Assembly: GCA_020747015.1 (NCBI GenBank)
Contig: JAGTJM010000005.1
Coordinates: forward strand, 186,001 to 250,000
Source of the DNA: Pyrenochaeta sp. MPI-SDFR-AT-0127
Taxonomy: Eukaryota; Ascomycota; Dothideomycetes; Pleosporales; Cucurbitariaceae
Direction of reading: 5' to 3'
Length of the DNA stretch: 64,000 nucleotides
In this document: positions 23,027 to 32,830 of the stretch, piece after piece
How positions within the stretch are numbered: the stretch's first letter is position 1
Layout: the number at the start of each line of letters is the position of its first letter
The notes under the pieces: model-generated
Seen by the model: only the letters and a program-made list of their open reading frames with translations
Database searches by the model: none
What the model was told of the DNA's origin: nothing
Program-made: the position numbers and the translations under genes

Positions 23027-25399
23027 ATGAAGAAGGCTCAGCAAGCTTATTCTGAGCAACCTTCGTTACCGTCTTCGCCAACGTCGTCGGTAAAGTCGTC
23101 GCTAGATAGCGTTTCTGATATTGCTTCAGACATCTCAACAGAGCCAACTTTCGAGTCGGAGTGGAGCACAAAAGCGCGTACGGCCGACACCCCACTAATT
23201 GAGGGATTGAAATTCAAATACCATAGTGTTGTTTGGTCTCAACTTCCTGGCTTCAGTATTCCAATCTCGAGGCGTACGGCTAGGCTAAACTCGCCTATCT
23301 GGAAGTTTGGCGTACCAATTGAACATACCGAGACTGGCGCCCGCTGGTGGCTATGTGTCCGCTGCCATACTTCCGACCCGATTTCACGGACATGTCACGC
23401 TCATTATTACAAGGTCGACGGCGGAAGCACGAATGTAGTCGAACACATCCGCCAAGTTCACGGCAAAACTTGGAACAAGGAGAGAGAAATTATCCCTTTC
23501 AAAAGAAGGGGTATATTGGTGCCAGCAGCCTTAGATACAAATGAGTCTCGAGAGCAAGAGATATTAAATGCGCTGGCATTGGCCTTCGATGAAACCACCT
23601 TCCAAAAGCTTCTTATTCGCTGGATTGTCTATGACAATGTGTCATTTAGGCAGGTTGATAGTGAGCCGTTTCGCGACCTTCTTGCCTATCTCTCGCCCCG
23701 CGCAAAAGATGCAATACCTACCGCAAAGACTGTCAAAGACTGGATCATGAAAGGCTATAGGATTCACAAGGCCAAAGTCAAACAGGAGTTGCAGGATTCC
23801 GTCAGCAAGATCCACATCTCCTTCGACCTCTGGACCTCTGGAAATTGCCTCTCGCTCAACGGCATTGTTGCTCACTTTATCAATGCGGAATTCAAGAACC
23901 AAACGATACTGCTAGCGACACCCGAGCAAACCGACTCGCATGCGGGTACAGATATTGCGGAGCAGGTTATTTCCGTGATCAAGGACTTTGGTATTCAAGA
24001 CAGACTCGGCTTTTTTGTACTGGACAATGCTTCGAGTAACGATTCGGCAATGAAAGCAATTGGAGAAGAATTTGGCTTCGATCCTGACGAGCGCCGCCTG
24101 CGCTGTGCAGGCCATATTATCAACCTTATTGCCCGCCATCTCTTATTCGGCTTCGATAAGAACCTCTTCGAATTCGAAGGGTCGGTGCCGGCGAATTTGA
24201 AGGAAGAGTTAAATCGATGGAGGCGAATAGGACCAGTTGGTAAGGCTCACAATCTAGTCGTTTGGATATACGCAAGTCCACAAAGACGAAAACGGTGGCA
24301 CCAGGCCCAACTCAAATACTTCAAGTCCATTATCGACCCAACCGAATGGAATACGATCAAAACGCGCGAGCTCCACAGAAGCAACGATACTCGCTGGAAC
24401 AGCGTCTACGACGAGATCAAGATACTCCTCAAACTCCGAGCCCCTTTCGAAGACTTCTTATTATCTGAGCGCCAACGTGTCGTACGAGAGAAGTCCAAAG
24501 GACGCTGGATTCAAGACGAGGATCATTCTCGGAATGCCATCCTAAAAGATACGCTTGATTCAGAAGACTGGGAGATCTTGACCCAGTATCAAAAACTCCT
24601 AGAGCCTTGCTGGCTTGCAACAATAGATCTTGAAGGTCGGCCAGGTGATGGCAAGTCCTGTGGGATCAGCAAAGTTCAATTTGACCTTGAATTTATTGTT
24701 GAGGAACTTACGGCCGCTTACGAACGTTACAAACATGCATCACTAGCTACGACTGAAGGCCAATGGCACTTCGTTACGCAGATTAAACTTGCACTTGATA
24801 AAGCTGAAGAGTACTACGCAAAACTCGACGACTCACCGGCATATCTTGCGGCTGCCGTGCTACATCCTGCCTACACCTGGAAGGTTATCGAGTCTCAATG
24901 GGCAAACAACAAGTCGTGGATTACGGCCGGCCGAAAAGAAGTCAAGTCGCTATGGAGTTCGACCTATAAGCAACTACCCGTCTTAGATGCCATGTCACCA
25001 GCAAAGAAGACTACGATACATGAACCTGATACGCTGGAGACGTTTCATAACCGCGCAAAAAGTTTGGCTAAGGCACGAAGTAACAACCAAAAAGCAGCTA
25101 TCCCAGATGAGTTTGAGCGATATAGCAACCAAGAGCCAATCGAGCTTGAGTTTCCACTTGAATGGTGGCGGACTATTGGTATTAAGGAGTACCCGCATCT
25201 GGCTCAAATGGCATTCGATATTCTCTCGATTCCAGCAATGAGCGATGAGCCTGAGCGTGTATTCAGCCGAATGGGGCTCATGATCACGACCCGCCGCAAC
25301 CATCTTGAGCAGCCTACGATACAAGCAGCTCAGTGTTTGCATTCTTGGGACAAGGCAAATATTATTACAATCAAAGAAACGGAGATAGCACCTATATAG
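23027..25399 (+). CDS. hAT-family transposase
   Basis: A single 790-codon frame. Residues about 105-150 contain a BED-type zinc finger (CVRC ... HIRQVH) for binding the element ends. The RNase H-like catalytic core follows, with FDLWTSGNCLSLNG (first Asp region, near residue 267), VLDNASSND (second Asp, near 335) and the CAGHIINLIARH segment. The C-terminal hAT dimerisation domain is intact at about 700-775 (WWRTIG, YPHLAQMAFDILSIPAMSDEPERVFS). The start at 23027 is the first ATG of the frame. Length is normal for fungal hAT transposases. It should excise and reinsert the element between 8-bp target duplications. Confidence 0.96.
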   Translation: MKKAQQAYSEQPSLPSSPTSSVKSSLDSVSDIASDISTEPTFESEWSTKARTADTPLIEGLKFKYHSVVWSQLPGFSIPISRRTARLNSPIWKFGVPIEHTETGARWWLCVRCHTSDPISRTCHAHYYKVDGGSTNVVEHIRQVHGKTWNKEREIIPFKRRGILVPAALDTNESREQEILNALALAFDETTFQKLLIRWIVYDNVSFRQVDSEPFRDLLAYLSPRAKDAIPTAKTVKDWIMKGYRIHKAKVKQELQDSVSKIHISFDLWTSGNCLSLNGIVAHFINAEFKNQTILLATPEQTDSHAGTDIAEQVISVIKDFGIQDRLGFFVLDNASSNDSAMKAIGEEFGFDPDERRLRCAGHIINLIARHLLFGFDKNLFEFEGSVPANLKEELNRWRRIGPVGKAHNLVVWIYASPQRRKRWHQAQLKYFKSIIDPTEWNTIKTRELHRSNDTRWNSVYDEIKILLKLRAPFEDFLLSERQRVVREKSKGRWIQDEDHSRNAILKDTLDSEDWEILTQYQKLLEPCWLATIDLEGRPGDGKSCGISKVQFDLEFIVEELTAAYERYKHASLATTEGQWHFVTQIKLALDKAEEYYAKLDDSPAYLAAAVLHPAYTWKVIESQWANNKSWITAGRKEVKSLWSSTYKQLPVLDAMSPAKKTTIHEPDTLETFHNRAKSLAKARSNNQKAAIPDEFERYSNQEPIELEFPLEWWRTIGIKEYPHLAQMAFDILSIPAMSDEPERVFSRMGLMITTRRNHLEQPTIQAAQCLHSWDKANIITIKETEIAPI

Positions 25400-25528
25400 C
25401 GGTAAAAAAAAACCTATAATCTCGTCTCGCATAAGTGATTTCGGATTATTCCGGAAATTTTTCCATCATCCATCCAACTACCAGTTGGCAAATGGATGCG
25501 CCGCCAAATCCATCCATTCCTCACACTG

Positions 25529-25536
25529 GTCTTCGG
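25529..25536. repeat. Right 8-bp target duplication of hAT
   Basis: GTCTTCGG, identical to 22674-22681. It corresponds to the pol codons immediately after the RNase H domain. Confidence 0.95.
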
Positions 25537-26204
25537 CCTTTTGAAACTCCTTAAGAGCCTTTTTAAGGTCTATTCCCTTAGCTTTAGAGCGGGTGACTGC
25601 TGCTGATAGAAGATAGTCCTCTTTGGGCTTTCTTGTCAGCATCTTCTGCATAGGCTCTACAAACGCCTGATTATACTTCAGGGCTGGATCCTGAAGCTTT
25701 TCCATATAATCTGGTCGTCTTGATGGGCCATCTGCAGGATTTGTTGCCCCTGGCCGGTACTGGATAGTAAAGTCGAACTCAGTTAGGGCTAAGTAGGACC
25801 TTACTTGTCGGTGATTTAGGGCTTTTGTCTCCATGAACCACTTTAGGTTCATATGGTCGGTCCATAGCTCAAATGGGGTACCGACTAGGTAATGGCGCCA
25901 ATGTGCTAGACTTTTGACGATGGCCAGGAGTTCCTGGTCATGTGTCTCGTAATTGTACTCCGCTTGGATCAATTTGCGAGAATAGAAGTCTACTGGCCTC
26001 CATTCGCCCTTTTTGCCCTCTTCTGGCCGAAATTGGGACAATATGCCCGCAATCGCGCCACTAGAGGCATCTACCTCCACTTTAGTCTTTCTATTTCTTT
26101 CGAAATGAGCTAAAACTGGAGATTCTAGGAATGCGGCTTTTAGCTTCTCAAAAGCCTGTTTAGCCTCGATTCCTATATCTAGGCGTTGGCTCTCCTCCCG
26201 CCTC
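25537..26204 (-). pseudogene. RNase H domain part of pol
   Basis: The minus-strand frame encodes the tail of the RT thumb/connection (AFEKLKAAFLESPVL), then the Ty3 RNase H with VEVDASSGAIAGILSQ, THDQELLAIVKSL, and FELWTDHMNLKWF; WTDH is a catalytic-region motif. It is offset by one frame from the RT upstream, with the change near 26205, and continues into the integrase frame across the hAT insertion. RNase H removes the RNA template during element replication. Confidence 0.9.
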
Positions 26205-27774
26205 TGAGAGGTCCTCCTTTGGCCGCATTTGGCCCCTTTTGGGTCAGAACGGTTAAAGGCAGGGCAATCCGGGAGAAGTTCGCGATAAATCGTCGGTAAT
26301 AGTTTATAAAACCAAGAAATACCCGAACATCCCTAACAGTCTTCGGTAGCGGCCATTCAGTGACCGTTTTGGCCCGATCTCTGTCAACAGATACGCCTTC
26401 GGGCGAGATGACATAACCTAGGAATTCTGTGCGACTAGTGTGCCATTCGCACTTCGAAAGTTTAAGATAAAGCTTAAACTTGCGCAATCTTGCGAGAATC
26501 TCCTTAACATCTCTCACGTGGTCCTCTTTTGTCTTAGAGTAGACAAGGATGTCGTCTAAATAGACGACACAGGTGGTATCAACTAATCCTGCCAGAGCCT
26601 CATTAATATAGGCTTGAAACTGCGCAGGCGCATTAGTTAAACCAAAAGGCACCACGGTGTATTCAAAATGGCCGTATCTGGTCCGAAATGCTGTCTTCCA
26701 CTCATCTCCCTCCCTAATTCTGATCCTATGATAGGCGTCCCTAATATCTAGCTTAGTGTACCACTTAGCTGACGCCAGACGCTCAAGGGACTCAGCAATA
26801 AGGGGTAGCGGGTGACGATTTTTGACAGTTATCTTGTTTAACGCCCGGTAGTCCACGCAAAGGCGTAGACCACCGTCCTTCTTCTTCGCAAAGAGGATAG
26901 GAGCCCCAGCTGGGGACTTTGAACGCTTAATCCAACCTTTTGCCAACGAATCTTGGATGTACTTCCGTAACACCTGCAATTCTGCCGCTGACAGGTTGTA
27001 TAAGGGTTGCCAAGGCGGACTCGCGCCTTCTTCCAAATTAATCGCCAGATCCTGGGGTCCATGGTCTGCAAGTGCACTTGCATCCCCTTCGGACCCTAAT
27101 TCTGCGAATTCGGAGTATTCTTCAGGCATTTGGCCCATTTTAGGCCAATCTGGCTCAGACTGACTGACGGTGCTTACTGCAAGCGCATAAACATCTGTTT
27201 GTGCGCTCCGAAGGGTATTCTCAAACTCTTCGGCGTCTTCAATCGCCACTTGCCTGAATACTTCTGCATCTTTCTGCTTAACGCCTCGAAAGAGCATCCT
27301 ACGCCGCGCGTAGTTCAGTTTTGGGTTGACCTGGTCAATCCAAGGCAAACCCAGGTATATCTTGAACCTTTCGACGTCTGCAACGACAAATGGTATCAAT
27401 TCTACCCTTTTTCGCCCTCTTGAGTCCGTTATGGCCACTTCTGCCTCAGAAGTGCCGTAAACGGTCAAGTCTTTACCGCTAACGCTCCTAGCCAAGAGGC
27501 CTGGCATAGACGTTACGGTAAGGCCCTGTTCTTTCGCCAGCACAGCTGACAACAGGTTAAGCTGAGAACCCCCATCAATAAGGGCCTCAATTTGCTCTGA
27601 GGTACCAATAGCCGCAGCTACAGTTAATAACCTCACCTGAGGTGGGAAAACCGCCTCATATAGGGTCCCTCTACTAGGGTTCTCCCTTAAGAGCTCAGTA
27701 TGGGCTGCAAGATAAGGGCCTAACCCTTGCAGCCCTAGCCTTTTCCCGGCTTCGTGCCAGAAGGCTCCTTTTTT
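26179..27774 (-). pseudogene. Protease and reverse transcriptase part of pol
   Basis: The pol frame opens about 27785 and overlaps the end of the zinc-knuckle frame. The retropepsin-like protease has LIDGGSQLNLL (near 27580), with DGGS in place of the common DSGA/DTGA. The RT follows, with LRLCVDYRALNKIT, the catalytic YLDD (near 26548) and FLGYVISPEG. The frame hits a stop at 26179 after a single-base change near 26205, after which the protein continues in the RNase H frame. Expression as Gag-Pol probably needed a -1 frameshift at 27768-27774. Confidence 0.9.
27768..27774 (-). promoter_or_regulatory. Candidate -1 ribosomal frameshift site (gag to pol)
   Basis: On the minus strand the zinc-knuckle frame reads GCA AAA AAG, giving the slippery heptamer A AAA AAG. 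Slipping back one base moves exactly into the open pol frame, which has a stop just upstream of the overlap. The gag frame itself ends at TAG at 27737-27735, so the overlap is short. Heptamers of this type direct -1 frameshifting in other elements; use here is inference. Confidence 0.55.
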
Positions 27775-28820
27775 GCCGCAGAAAGCTCAGGACAGTTCGG
27801 TCGAATGTGTCCCTTCTTATTGCAGCCGAAACAGACTACTTCTGTCTCTTTCATGGCGGGCTTCGGTTGAAAGGCCTTTCTTGCCCCTTCTGCCCATGTC
27901 TGCCATGTTTGAACCTCTTTTGGGGCTTTCTGTCCCCATCTGACCCAGACGAGGCTTTTCTGTCTGGTCTCTTGCCCTGATGGGCCGCGGGTGCATTAAG
28001 CTCGCGAATGTGTCGGTATATGATATTGGCTTGCTCCTCTATCTGTGATAGGGTCTCTCTTTCCCGGACTGGGACGTTTTGAAGCCTTAATTGGATATCT
28101 TTAGTCAAGGACCTAAAGTAACAGCTTTGTCTTAATGCCGTTGGGTACGCGTCGCCTAGTTCCTCCCAATACTGGCGCAAATAGTCTAGTACCGCAGTAG
28201 GAGACTCCTTTGCGCCTTGTTTATAGGTGGTGACCGCGTCGAAGGCAACAAGGTGCCTTTCCTTAGTAGTACCCAGCGCATTTAGCATATTTTGCTTCAA
28301 GTCTGTCCACGTAGGTTGCCATCCTACAATACTCGACTTCTTCTGCAAGCAAAGCTCTTCCCACGTTGTTTTGCACTGATCTGAGACATATTGGAGGGAG
28401 AAGGTGACCTTATAGACTTCCCTCTGGAAATCCGCCGGGCACTGGATAAAATAGGCCTCACAGTCCTTTACCCAGTGATTATATTCCACACGATTCTTTT
28501 TTGAGTATCTTCGAGGTGGTTCGGGACGTGGTAGTCGCGAAGAGGCCGGTCTTGCTAACTTAGAGCCTTCTTTTAAGGCTTCGATGGTTTCTTCGTCATC
28601 TGCCTCCAAAGCCGCAGCTTCTACCCGCATTTTGATAATTGCGCGGCGTTGTGTCTCAGCTTTGATCTTTCTCCGTAGTCTCACGAATTCGGGGTCGATT
28701 TCGTCCCCATCTGCGTCCACGACGCGAGCTTGCAGGGCATCCGAGGGTGCTTCTGCCGTTTCAGTGCTTCTCTGGACCATGGGGACCACTCTCTGCCTTT
28801 CTACCTCAGATTGATGGGGT

Positions 28821-28900
28821 ATGGTCTGATTCGGGCCAGATTGGGCCATCGCGGGCTCTTCTGGACCGAAGCGGGCCTGTGAGGGTTCAACTGAGGTGGC
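28821..28900. repeat. Phased decamers inside the gag coding region
   Basis: Eight successive 10-bp units carry GGGCC/GGGCT at the same phase (ATGGTCTGAT, TCGGGCCAGA, TTGGGCCATC, GCGGGCTCTT, CTGGACCGAA, GCGGGCCTGT, GAGGGTTCAA, CTGAGGTGGC). Ten is not a multiple of three, so the periodicity is not caused by codons. Confidence 0.7.
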
Positions 28901-29108
28901 TTGCGAGAGCGTGTCTCCTGATCCCTGATCTTGCCTATTTTCTCTGTCTCTGTTGACGGTTTGAGTCTCTGGTACGGTTTCCGCGTCTTGTGTTCGATCA
29001 TTGGTATAAGACGTATTGTCTTGGTCCTCTACGGGAGTGTAGACACGAGATCTCGTCATCCTTTGACTCATTTTGTCGAAGTGCGAACTCTGTATGGAGC
29101 GATTCGAA

Positions 29109-29394
29109 TGTTAGGACGGTGCCTATACTCCGATAGGTCCTATCCTGGAGGCATATGTTTATAGAGGGGCACTTTTGAGATAATAGAGGATAATAGGATC
29201 AGATTGTAGTCAAGACGAATCGCTACCCTCTGGTAGGATTCGGAAGGGGCATAAGTACCCCTTTACCCCGCATATGGGCCATAATGGCCCGAGGTCCGAC
29301 AATCTGGCCGGGTATGGCCTGAACTGGCCCTGTCCCAGCCTATCGCGGGCAAAATACAGCCCGCGCTGATTCCGTCAAGGCAGCTTGCCTGACA
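29109..29394 (-). repeat. 5' LTR of the Ty3 element
   Basis: This is the partner of 18722-19007 and should carry the element's promoter for minus-strand transcription into gag. The bases just inside it on the minus strand read TTCGAATCGCTCCATAC, which lacks the usual TGG start of a primer site complementary to a tRNA 3' end. Confidence 0.95.
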
Positions 29395-30500
29395 GTCTTT
29401 ATATTTCTATACTCCTTCTTTAATAAAGATATATAATACTCTAGGTTCTTCTTTATATAGTACTTATAGGAAACTATAGTAAGCTAACTAATAGTATTTA
29501 TATAATTACTAGTAGTATAATAATATTAGGTACTCTTAGAACTTATTATTAGCTTATAAGGATATAAGGATAAGGAAGGAGGGGGATAGTATTATAAACC
29601 TATAGCGAGGGCTATAGACGCTTATAAGTAGGATAGTAGAAGGGATATAAGTATTAGATAAGACCGTAATATTAGCTAGTAATAACGTATACCCCGCGAA
29701 GTTATATAGTCCTAGGGATCCTATATTATAGGATTAAGGTACTATAGGATACTATAGAATCCTATATAGGATTCTCTAGGATACTATAGGAACTATAGAA
29801 TTACTAAAGTATATAGACTTAGATAATATACCCTTATAGCTTATTATAATTAACCTTAAGTTATTATTAAATACTACTATTTAATACTTAGAACTACTTT
29901 AACTACTTATCTATCTCTACTTACTCTAACTAGAAGCTTACTAAGAAAGGCTCCTTAGTAACACTAGCTGCTTTATATTATAGCTACTCTACTAAGGATA
30001 CCCTACCTTTTAATACCTATATAGTATATATTTAAATCCTATAGACTCTAAGAGATTATAGAAGACTAGTTAGGTATTTCCTAAGATATTAATCCTTTTA
30101 GTATAGTAATTTAAGGGATTAAACTATCTCTATTTAGGGTTTCTTAGGGGATTAAACCCTAACTAATATTAATCCTTTTATCTATTAGTAATAGGTATAC
30201 TTAGGTATATAAGTATATACCTCTAACTTAGAGTAAATACTATAAATAAGAATATAAAAGAATATAGTATAAATAGTAATCTACTAGCTTATTATATAAT
30301 TTTATAGAAATTTATTATATTATTATTATACTATTATATATTTTAGTTAGGTAGCCTACTAGATAGGGTAGCCTACTAGATAGTAGAATATATTAAATTA
30401 TATTATATAAATAATCTAGTATTAGTACTCTCCTTAGATATCTAGAATTAGAATACTTTAATTAGCCGTAATCTATTATTATATTACTTGGTTTTAAGAC
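29395..30500. repeat. TA-saturated island, RIP-like
   Basis: The sequence is dominated by TA steps and TATAGG/CTATAG words, with very few CA, TG or CG dinucleotides and stops in all frames. This is the footprint expected of heavily RIP-mutated repeats. No original element can be recognised. The Ty3 element is inserted at its left side, and the same kind of sequence appears left of 18722. Confidence 0.8.
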
Positions 30501-31810
30501 TAGCGCGGGGGATAAATCTTTAAGGGGGGATAAATCTTACTAGCTAGTCTGGCAATAAGCTGTTGTTAGTGGCTTCGCTTGGATATGCAGCTACCCTCTC
30601 GCAAACCGGATATAAACGTTAGAGGCAGGCCTATCTTTCTCGCAAGTCCAGCGCAGCTGTATATAAATTCTCTCTCCGTACAAATACCTGGTTTTTCCTT
30701 GACGCTAGATTTACGATCGTCTTACTTTCACTATATCGAGTAGCTGTGAAAATGCCTAGAGCGAACCACGGAACGCTGCATTGAAGAGCTGGTTTGTCGA
30801 GCCCATAGCAGGTCACGAACGATAGGATTGGTTGAGGCTTTCCCAGCATGTTTGATGGCGCCAACCTAGTCTGGTTGCTAAGCCGATTGATGGAACGCAA
30901 CGATGCGTGAGGCGCTAACTACAATATCATGAACAGCTTATGGTAATGTTAACTAAGTGCATTGTGGCTTTCAGGTAATAAAAAGATTTCCGCCTTGGCT
31001 TGGCCACAATAAATGGAGTTTCCGTTCTTACTGGTGTGCAGAATATTACGGGGCCGAGCTTCATATTTGCTGTCTAACCGAATTTAGTATAGTTATAGTT
31101 ACGAATCTTTGATGGTGTGAAGAGTTCCTGCCTCTATTTAGTTAATTTCTATTACTTTTTTATCTCCAATACCAAATCCACGGCGAGGCTGACTCTATAT
31201 AAAGACGTGCTAATCGTGCCTACCACTATTTCGTTAGTAGTTTTCAGCTCCGCTAAATTCTTCTTAGGAACAACATGTTTTTCGTATTTCCCCAGAATTT
31301 GGGGTCGTACCTATCTACGCGACGACTACACTACTGCTCGTGTTATAATTCAAGCAGAGCTAATGTTAGCGTTGCATTCAGATACGAGCCAACCCTTGTG
31401 CGTAACACAGTATATTCGGGTAAGGTTCGGCCAATCATGTCGTGTTAACACCTGAAAACTTAACCAGATTCGGCATCTGCCCGATCGTCGTTTTAGTAGG
31501 AGTCCAAGATGGTTCTAGACTCCTCGGGTTCCTTTCGGATTTCTGTTCGCCCAGGAGACTTGCCGCTTCAATGCATGTAACGCGCTTTTTGCACGGATGA
31601 TAATCAACCTGCTCCACCAGAAGACATTGAGGATGTGGAAGTGAATACGATGAATACGAACTGGAATGCGATCATGACTTTAGAAGTCCAGTTTTTGCTA
31701 CAGATTATATGTGTAAGAGCTCCTGCTGATTTCCATACATATCTCGAATCCACAGGGACTAACCACTACCAACTCTCTACTATATCCGACAACCGCATCA
31801 CTGCTCAACA
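30501..31810. other. Upstream region of the small secreted protein
   Basis: Normal base composition returns at about 30540. Short frames at 30631-30900 and 31117-31455 have no recognisable motif. The last 150 bp form the promoter and leader of the gene at 31811, including CTACTATATCC near 31775. Confidence 0.45.
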
Positions 31811-32218
31811 ATGAACCTCCTCGCATCCCTCACTCTCCTTTTACTTCCCCTCCTCTCCCTCGCCAACCCCATCACCTCCCCCAATCCCGCTTCCCTCGAA
31901 GCCCGCGCAGACAAATGGTGTACGCTCGGCGCTACCGTCGACTACGACGTGCACTGCCGCAAAGGTGCAGGCAGCGGCTACGATCACGTTCGTTGGATCC
32001 ATCCCTCGGATCCGGGCCTTCCTGGCGACCGATTCGGTGTCAGGTGTAAGGCATATGGTGAGGTCATCAACGGGAATAGGGTTTGGGATTATATTCCTGG
32101 ATGGAATTGTTGGGTTACGGCTCATTATACGAATTCTGGGTGTGAAGGTATGTTTTTAAATTCTTGAAGGTGAGGGTAGCGCTGATGAGTTGTTGTAGAT
32201 GGTGTCCCGTGGTGTTAA
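31811..32218 (+). CDS. Small secreted six-cysteine protein (effector-like)
   Basis: Exons 31811-32147 and 32199-32218, with a 51-bp intron (GTATGT donor), give 118 aa. Splicing replaces a read-through tail by a short C-terminus ending in VPWC, which adds the sixth Cys. Residues 1-19 are a strong signal peptide. A short propeptide ends near LEARA, and the mature part of about 86 aa is rich in Gly, Trp and Tyr with six cysteines, so three disulphides are possible. I recognise no family. Size, secretion, cysteine content and position between two TA-rich islands match the profile of candidate effectors or other small secreted proteins. Function is not inferred beyond that. Confidence 0.8.
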
Positions 32219-32830
32219 GCGGGTAAAGTGTGGTGTTTGAGTGGCGCAGTTTTTGTATAAACAGGGCGCTGGGGGCTGTATTGGGACCGTATACCAGGTG
32301 TTCCTGACTTCGATAAAATTCGTGGCCCTACTTTTTCCTGGCGAGGAAACTGGGCTTTTGTATGCCATTATTGGTCAATACACATTTATTCTGGGCGGTG
32401 TATTTCACCTAATACTCTGCGAATTTGGTTCTTCTCGAAAAAGAACTAAGGTTATTAAAGCAGCCAAAGAAACTATATATCTCATTGAAACATTGTGGTC
32501 CCAAGTCCTCTCTTTTGCCGCTATCCATTAGGTACACTGGCATCACAAAAGTGTGCATGCAACGCAGCTGGTAGCGACTAAGGGCGATAGCTGGGATTGA
32601 ACAAGAAGTTTGTAAAGAAGACTAACGTCCGTCCACCCGCAACGGAACAACCGCCGTAACGGAACAAACTATAGGTACTCCCGTTTTGAAGCCACAGAAG
32701 TTCTCCACGCGTCTTAAATTTCATTATATCTGCCTTAAGTTGTATGATCAGACTATTTCTGAAGCGCTATAACCCTACTTGTGTAGAAATTACGTATGCG
32801 CGAATATATTGCTACATAATTTGTAATGAA
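32219..32830. other. Downstream flank, no supported gene
   Basis: The frame at 32241-32531 is short, lacks motifs and overlaps the 3' flank of the secreted protein. Nothing else is visible. Confidence 0.45.

Larger units (their letters stand above)
22682..25528 (+). mobile_element. Intact hAT DNA transposon nested in the Ty3 pol gene
   Basis: The element is 2,847 bp. Its ends are perfect 21-bp inverted repeats beginning CAGTGTGAGG (22682-22702 and 25508-25528), followed by GGATGGAT/ATCCATCC subterminal motifs. The 8-bp GTCTTCGG flanks match exactly. It contains one uninterrupted transposase gene and an AT-rich left subterminal region. Removing it with one duplication copy joins the RNase H and integrase frames, so it hit pol after the retroelement landed. 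It shows no RIP-type decay and could be active. Confidence 0.95.
27735..29071 (-). pseudogene. Gag of the Ty3 element (one frame change)
   Basis: The ATG is at 29071. The first 406 codons encode a Gln/Pro-rich N-terminus and a Ty3-type capsid region (RYSKKNRVEYNHWVKDCEAYF, later AVTTYKQGAKESPTAVLDYLRQYW), followed by a basic tail. That frame stops at 27851. The nucleocapsid zinc knuckle (CFGCNKKGHIRPNC, 27791-27833) is in the adjacent frame, so one base has been lost or gained near 27860. Gag forms the particle that packages element RNA. Confidence 0.88.
18722..29394 (-). mobile_element. Ty3/gypsy chromovirus-type LTR retrotransposon with nested hAT
   Basis: Direct 286-bp repeats bound the element and both begin TG and end CA. 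The internal order on the minus strand is gag, protease, reverse transcriptase, RNase H, integrase and chromodomain, the Ty3/gypsy order; the chromodomain marks the chromovirus branch. The element also has a purine tract before the 3' LTR and an antisense gene in the 3' region. A hAT transposon interrupts pol. At least three single-base frame changes (near 27860, 26205 and 22005) disable this copy for autonomous movement. The two LTRs differ at only two sites, so insertion was recent. Flanks are TA-rich while the element is not, so it shows no RIP. I see no matching 4-6 bp target duplication outside the LTRs. Confidence 0.95.
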
